Below, one piece after another: positions 58,184 to 64,000 of a stretch of DNA of 64,000 bases (the first letter of the stretch is position 1; each line of letters starts with the position of its first letter). The position numbers and the translations under genes are program-made. The notes beneath the pieces are model-generated. The model saw only the letters and a list, made by a program, of their open reading frames with translations, was not told the DNA's origin and did no database searches. The DNA is taken from assembly GCA_036872755.1 (NCBI GenBank), contig JAVHNS010000002.1, forward strand, positions 4,092,001 to 4,156,000. The letters are read 5' to 3'. This DNA is from Orbilia blumenaviensis. Lineage: Eukaryota > Ascomycota > Orbiliomycetes > Orbiliales > Orbiliaceae.

Positions 58184-59240
58184 TCAAGGCGATGCTATCA
58201 CAATCTCCAGTTCAACTCCAAACTTCTGCTTGATCCTCTCAATGATCCAATCCACACTATCCACGAACTGGAGAACAGAGGTACCTTCCCCGTAGCCCCC
58301 TTCCATCTTTGCACGTCCGGCCACAATGCCACTGGCTGCGAATCCGATCGTCTTGTGCGGCGAGCAGCAGACAGCTCCCAACATTCCAGCAGTATTCAAA
58401 CCTTTCCCCTCTCCAAAGAGCGCATACATCTGGAACGGCCGTTGAGGGAATCGTCCTGTATCGTGTACATCCACAACAACAGCATTGTATTTCGCTTCTT
58501 TCTGGCCTCCACTGGCAGCTCCCTGAACTACCACAATCTTCATCTTCTCTGGGATGCTTTCTACCCCAAGTGCTGCCAGGACAGGTCGCTTGATGCCTCT
58601 TGCGTGCACAACATTCGAACCGATCTTGTCATTGTTAACCTTCACAAGCGCATAGTTCAACATTGCGCTCTCTGACGCTTCTTCCGGTCCGACCTCAACA
58701 ATATCAAACTCGCACATCCCCGTGAGAGTCCCAAATGGCACCGCTTCCCCTTCATTCCCCGTATACCTGTTCACAACAACACCCTCCGGCAGCAAAGCCG
58801 TGAGCGATCTTGGAGGGATATTCGTCTCAGTCTCCGGTTCCCTCGATGCAAACGCACTCGCCGTAGTAAGCGCATACACCTCATTAGGAGACTTCTTGTC
58901 CCTCACATACAAACTAACCGCCGAAAACCGCCCAGGTGCATCAGCAGGCCCAATCAACACTCCAATATCAGTATTTCCCTTCATCGTTGGCGAAATGGTG
59001 GTCGTAATAGGATCCGGCAACTCGTAATTGAACGTAACATCTCCTTCCAGTATCTCCATCTCTAATCCCATCCCCGCACATAATAACTCCAGCTCGGATG
59101 CCAGCGAAAGCTGCTTGGTAACAATCAAAACGCACGATTTCGTTGACCCCATGGATTTCTTTGTCACCAGCGTCATTGCGTAGGACCCTTCTGAGAGTGT
59201 TAACATCAACTCCGTCCTTACCTCCTCATAACGCCGAACA
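58184..59240 (-). other. C-terminal chymotrypsin-fold-like pseudo-protease domain of the deubiquitinase
   Basis: The last 350 residues carry segments in the order of a trypsin-like fold. VYALTTASAFAS stands where LTAAHC is expected, with Ser at the His position (58856-58858). MLNYALVKV stands at the DIALLKL position, with Asn for Asp (58655-58657). LNTAGMLGAVCC stands at GDSGGPLVC, with Met for Ser (58382-58384). A final helix, VLQFVDSVDWIIERI, resembles the C-terminal VDWI helix. If the alignment is right, the domain is fused in the same exon as the USP core and cannot be a serine protease. This is pattern reading, not a computed alignment. Confidence 0.4.
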
Positions 59241-62200
59241 AATGAACTATTCCTCGAAACAACAGAGTAAGTCGGTGCAAAGGAAAGCGTTCCGGATCCG
59301 GGGACATTACTATCAGAATCGTAGGTGTCGAAATAGCCAGGCGACATCATACTCATTTGTCGAGGCCCATAGATCAGCTCTGCGACATCATCATCATCAT
59401 CCGTATCCTGGTAATACATGGGCGAGTCCGGCCCTCCAAACCCGTATTCGTCGTCGTCGGCATCTAAACCCCCGTCCATTCCGATTCCATCAAACCCGTA
59501 GGGCCTGGACCCAAAGTCGTAATGTGCCCCCATGGATCCCCGATACGCACTCGAGGACCCTACCCCCGAAGATGGTGATCCGAACAAAGTGGTTGTAGCG
59601 CCCACCGGCCTGCTTGGGTAACTGTTGTGGTAAGTTTCATCCGGGGTAATTTGAAAAGATGACTGGTAAACTTTTTCTTCAGGCGGTGGTGTCGTTTGCC
59701 CGGAAACAAATGATGTAGTTCCGGCGTTAACTCTACTCAGGCTGCCTGAAGTCGGCAGCCTTGTCGACGAGGAGATTCCACCAACCCCGTAAGAGCGCGA
59801 CCCGTCCCCCGCTGAATAATGTTGCGAGGACGAAGCTAGTTGCGATCCCGAAGAGTAACGTGTGCCAGAAAAAGAGGAAGGGTCCCCGTTTGGGGACCCA
59901 GAGCCGTTTGGGGACTGATCATTTTCGTCTTCAAGGTTGCGATTCATAGAAGGTTCAAGCATGGCTGCTATGGATGGCCCGCCTAGGATACTAGACGACC
60001 GCCGCCGGTAGAACACGAGATAAGCCGCGCTTCCATTAATACTCGTGGCTGGTGTCTGCCTAGCGCTCGAATCATCAAAATAGTACCACTTCTTATCAAC
60101 CCAGTTCCTAGCGTTTGCTGTATAATGGCCACCACCGAGTCCTCCAAAATGATTGTCAACCGCAATAAGATCGTAAATCAGACTCTTACCATCGTTTTCC
60201 AGGACTCTTCCAGTAAGGTCCAACCCTTCAATAGGAAACTCAATCGCCGCATCAATCTTATCTCGAAAGCTCCTAGTGCTCGAGAACCGCTTGAACTGCA
60301 ACGCAATGATATCCGGAACACGCCAGATCTGCATAGATTTCTTCGCATTACGGTGCTCTTTGCATCTTGGACAATACCACTGGTTGTCGTCGTTGAGAAT
60401 TTCCTCACGCCCAAATTCGTCGAAGCAGTCATCGATGTGAATCCCACGACGTCGTCGGGCTTCGCGGGCCTTCCGCTTCTTAAGCAGATCCTCATCGAGA
60501 AACTCCTCCTGGGCATCGAAGTGGGAGGCTCCTCTAAAAGAGTCGCCGGACCTTCCGCCAAAGACAGCATCAAAAGCCTCTTGGTTCCAGTCACAAACAA
60601 TTCCTTCACCCAGTCGAATGAGCGCAGGTTGAACGGGATCTGGGGTGGCAGGCTGTTTTCCGGCCTTCTTAGAGAGGGGCTTTTTGGAGGTTGCCTTGGC
60701 ACCGTTCCCGTAGAAGTTAGAAGGTGCGATAGTGCTAAAGGTACTCTTCTTCTGCAGGGCAGCAGGCTCGCTGACGTCCTCGTCGCTTTCCATATCACCC
60801 TTGGATTCGCCTTCATCGTCCTCATCGGAGGCTGGCGGAGACTGCAGATACTTCTCATTCTTGACAGTCGGCTCGGGGACCTCGACAATTCTCGACTTCA
60901 TGGTCTCAAGGTTCAACTCGATTCCGTTCCATGCGGTTGGCAGCACCACATATCCCTTCCTGGGCATAATCTTGGTAGTGAATAGGGTTCGCCAGTGCGC
61001 AAGAACTTCGCCAGGAACCTCACTCTGCATGGTCGTAGTTGTTGCAGGCGTTCCGCTCATCTCGACATTAACTTCAGATTCAGCGTCACCCATCTTAACA
61101 TCTACGAAGTCTTCAGTATTGGTATCCGTGTCGCTCTCCTTTGATGTTGCTGTTGGCATGTCGACGACCTCGCCTTCGCCGTCCAATGTGTTTGAATCAG
61201 AGGAAGTCTCATTAGACCCAGGTGGCGGAATTTGTTTCTTTGGTGCCAACTCCGGAGAATACATATCACTCGTAGTAAACTTCTGCAGGTTTGCAACCAA
61301 TTTCTTGAGAATCGCATCCGGGTCCTTTTGTTCCTCTCGGTTAACAACGATAAAGGATGGGATACCGAAGAGGTCAGCTCCCATTCTTCTGTTATCCCTG
61401 TACAGTCGGTTGAAAATGGGTACTAGCAATTCCTTCGTCTCGGTCTTCTCGAAGTCATCCTCTGACTCGTCGTCATCCCAAGTCATGAACAAGCTAGGCA
61501 TGGTTAGTCTGCCGCCATACATTCTCTGCTTCTTCCGCTTAGGTGGTGGGAAGTTGGTAGGTGTCTCTTCGACTTCGTAGACGTAGATTTGGTCGTTAGG
61601 CATGATGGCTTCAGTCACGGTCTTGTTGTCTTCGTGGTGCTTGTAGAACTTATTTCTAAAGACCTCTGATACCACGAGCTTTTTAATGCCGACGCCGACT
61701 CTCTTGCCCACGTAGTCTTTGAGTTGCTTGATTGTCGCGAACTTTTCCATCTCAACGTGAACTGTGACTAGTTTCTCGTAATTTGATACCGTCCTGGCAG
61801 CAGGCACAAACGTAATGGCCTTGGACCAGAGATTTTCCACGGGCAAGGGGAGCTGACAGCTCAGCCATGGGTCGAACTTAATGGAGGTTTTGTCACAGAT
61901 AGGACAAGTGACTGTGCTCTTGTACATACCCGCAAAAAGATCGATAATGACGGAGTCATTCCTCTTGCGGTACAAATCCCAGTTCTCTTCTGCAAGTTTC
62001 GCAATGGCGGCTGGGTTACCAATCATTTCATCAGTGCTGTCAGGGAACTCAACAACAGGCTTTTGGTGGATTCTGTTAAGGTCTTCGTGGAGAATGTCTA
62101 GGAGGTAGCTAACAAACTCCTGACTGTCCTGTTGACCGTATCCGCTAAAGATGGTATTATGCTTGCCAACGGCCCCCTTGAATTCGCGGGGTGCAACCGT

Positions 62201-64000
62201 ACTACCGGCTGCTTGGCCATACACCTGTCCCACCAATTGGGCATACATCGTTGCAATTCGTCCGCCAGAACTGATTGGATTTCTAGGATTTAACTCCTTC
62301 TTATGGAGGCCCTCTACAGAAAGTCGGTTAGTATATGATGGTCTGTCATTGTGGGATAACTAGGTTGCCTTACCGATGAAATATCTGGACAGTTCTTCAA
62401 CAGACTTGATGCATTGCAGCGCAGAGTTCATGTAACACGTATTTCCCAAGTTTGAGAACCCAACAGCACCGGGTGCCCTTCCGTCCCTCCGGGTAATAAC
62501 ATTTCTCTGGACAGCCGGGGCTGACAAGGCAGAGGCCTTAGCGGCTGGAGCCTTAATCTTACTTGCTGCGGTTGATTTTGCAGACGAGATGCTTTGGGTG
62601 ACTTGTGTGCCTTTGGTAACACGGACAACCATGCTATTCGCACCGTTAAGCTTCAGAGCCTTGCTAACGCGTTCTGATGGCCATTCTCCATCTTCCTCAA
62701 CTTCAACTATGAGAAATTTTTCTTGAGAGATACCGGCTTCTACCAGCGACATTGTCGATTTGTATCCACCAGCCATCAGTTCTTTAGTCTTGTCTGGTAG
62801 ATCAATAGGTTCTTTGGTTGCACCATATTCATAATCTAGGAAAGTGTTGATGTCGATTTTAACCTTGCTTGGGGCTGTAACGGTTTGTGATTCCTTGAAC
62901 TTCCACAGCCGAATTTTATCTTGCATTCCTAGACCAAGTTGGGCCTTAATATCGAGCAAAAGTTCCTGGAACCTGGCGGCCTTGCCTGTTAGGATTTTTA
63001 AAGGAGCTTTGTTTTGTGCACTTTCCCGAAGCTGGGCATGCGTGGTATTCGCAGACGGTGTTAGGAGGAAAACGCTATATATTGGCGGATGTAGGTCCAC
63101 TGTAATATTTGTCGATGTAGCGTCTCGGGCAGCAGTATTGATGGCCTCCCTCACAAGCACAGGGGCACTTTCTTTGAGCCCATAATCATTGACGAGTTCA
63201 TCCCACACCACCTGCGGGACGACATCAAAATCTACTAGCATCTGCGCTGACTCTTTCAGAACTGGAAATTTCTTTCCATTTGGTAGAATTTCAATATGGC
63301 TGACAAGGGGTATCGTGTCAATTGGCGGGACAGGCTGCGAGGGATCGAAGTCGTCCTCTTTTGTCGGCTCATAGTCGGATGCCTGAGCAAGAAAGCGTCG
63401 CCACCAGGCGGCTGGGATAACATAGTATTTCTTGCCATCCTCGACAGGGGCATCTGACAACGTCACGATCCTTTCAAGTTTCTCATCTAGGCTTTCCGCC
63501 ACTAGCGAAGGTATTGGCTCCTCGATCGTTGGCGGCGGCGATGTTATCATGTCGATAGACGGGCTTCGCCGGATGACGAGCGTCGTTTCAGGCGCTGGCG
63601 TGTCAATATCCATCTCGGCTTTATCTAATATTCTCGTTAGCTTCCTACTTCATCTTTCACTTATCTCAAAGAATCTGTTCTCTTTGTTCAAGATCCTTGA
63701 GATGACGACTTTTGTTAAGAAAAAGAAAGAAAGAAAAAAGGGTCCTAGAAACATACCAGCCGGGGCCTCTCCAGATTCTGACCTGATGGCACCATTGGCG
63801 GCCTCGGTCACACTATTCCCTAGATTCTCCGATACATCCAGTTGGCTGGGTAGCGGAGTTGGCGCCTGGGATTCAACCATCTGTGAAGGCTGGGGAGAGG
63901 GTATGTATCCGAGAGGAGGGGTACTAAGTCCGTCGTCAGACCTGGCGTATGGAAAAGATTGAGAAGTGACTAGATTCGATGGGTAGTCGGAAGGAGACTG
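58184..64000 (-). CDS. Ubp12-type ubiquitin C-terminal hydrolase (DUSP-USP) with C-terminal protease-like extension; N-terminus cut off
   Basis: A deubiquitinating cysteine protease of the USP4/11/15-Ubp12 group. Exons in gene order are 63757-64000 (open at the window edge), 62375-63624 and 58184-62313, giving at least 1870 residues. A Pro/Ser-rich N-terminus precedes a DUSP domain (YYVIPAAWWRRFL) and a ubiquitin-like linker region. The catalytic Cys box is GFSNLGNTCYMNSALQCI (Cys codon 62435-62437). The second intron then splits the usual KKELNPRNPISSGGRIA block, and the QQDSQEF box follows. Zinc-finger pairs CPICDK and CPRCKE flank an acidic insert typical of the group. The His box is GGLGGGHYTANARN and the domain ends at YLVFYRRR. 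Catalytic residues are intact. After a Ser/Gly-rich linker, about 350 C-terminal residues form an extra domain resembling a chymotrypsin-fold protease without its triad. A nuclear or cytoplasmic role is inferred. Confidence 0.93.

Noticed and set aside
1..64000. CRISPR array, intact LTR or DNA transposon, dispersed 5S rRNA gene
   Set aside because: I looked for regularly spaced direct repeats, reverse transcriptase or transposase motifs and 5S-like sequence and found none. The lone RNase H-like gene has no retroelement neighbours.

Overview
The window looks like nuclear DNA of a filamentous ascomycete (Pezizomycotina). Genes sit on both strands and are interrupted by short GT-AG introns, mostly 50-200 bases. 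The recognisable products are fungal families: an Ato/Gpr1 acetate carrier, a Pho8-type alkaline phosphatase, an Ayr1 reductase, a Ubp12-type deubiquitinase and a DUF5672 protein. Intergenic DNA is long and rich in poly(A/T) tracts and TACCTAGGTA palindromes. I cannot assign a genus. The high intron number and the micro-exons suggest a comparatively intron-rich lineage, which is inference only. I saw no rRNA, tRNA, CRISPR array, intact transposon or bacterial-type operon.

Layout. 1-3004 holds no convincing gene. An eight-exon acetate transporter gene (+, 3005-4666) is followed by about 12.6 kb with no convincing gene and a few orphan fragments. Next come a MATE transporter (+, 17285-19320), an uncharacterised fungal membrane protein with a large ectodomain (+, 20446-22418) and an RNase H-fold protein lacking two catalytic acids (-, 22997-23935). 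After 3 kb of repeat-rich spacer come a DUF5672 glycosyltransferase-like gene (+, 26978-28234) and a fourteen-exon SDR gene (-, 30315-32209).

From 33.7 kb the gene density rises: a small basic membrane protein (+, 33777-34370), a GRDP/DUF1399-like protein (+, 35143-38073), an Ayr1-like reductase (-, 38264-39817) and a secreted alkaline phosphatase (-, 40568-42666). A membrane-anchored DUF4097-like protein (+, 46291-47641) and a disordered basic protein (-, 48267-49304) follow. The right part has a single-pass membrane protein whose start codon directly follows 24 A residues (+, 53338-54927), a single-pass disordered protein (-, 55608-57425) and a large DUSP-USP deubiquitinase that runs off the right edge (-, 58184-64000). 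The deubiquitinase carries an unusual C-terminal domain that reads like a degenerate chymotrypsin-fold protease.

The genes look like independent housekeeping, transport and lipid or phosphate metabolism loci, not one pathway cluster. Exon borders were inferred by eye from splice sites, frame and family continuity. They are not supported by transcripts.
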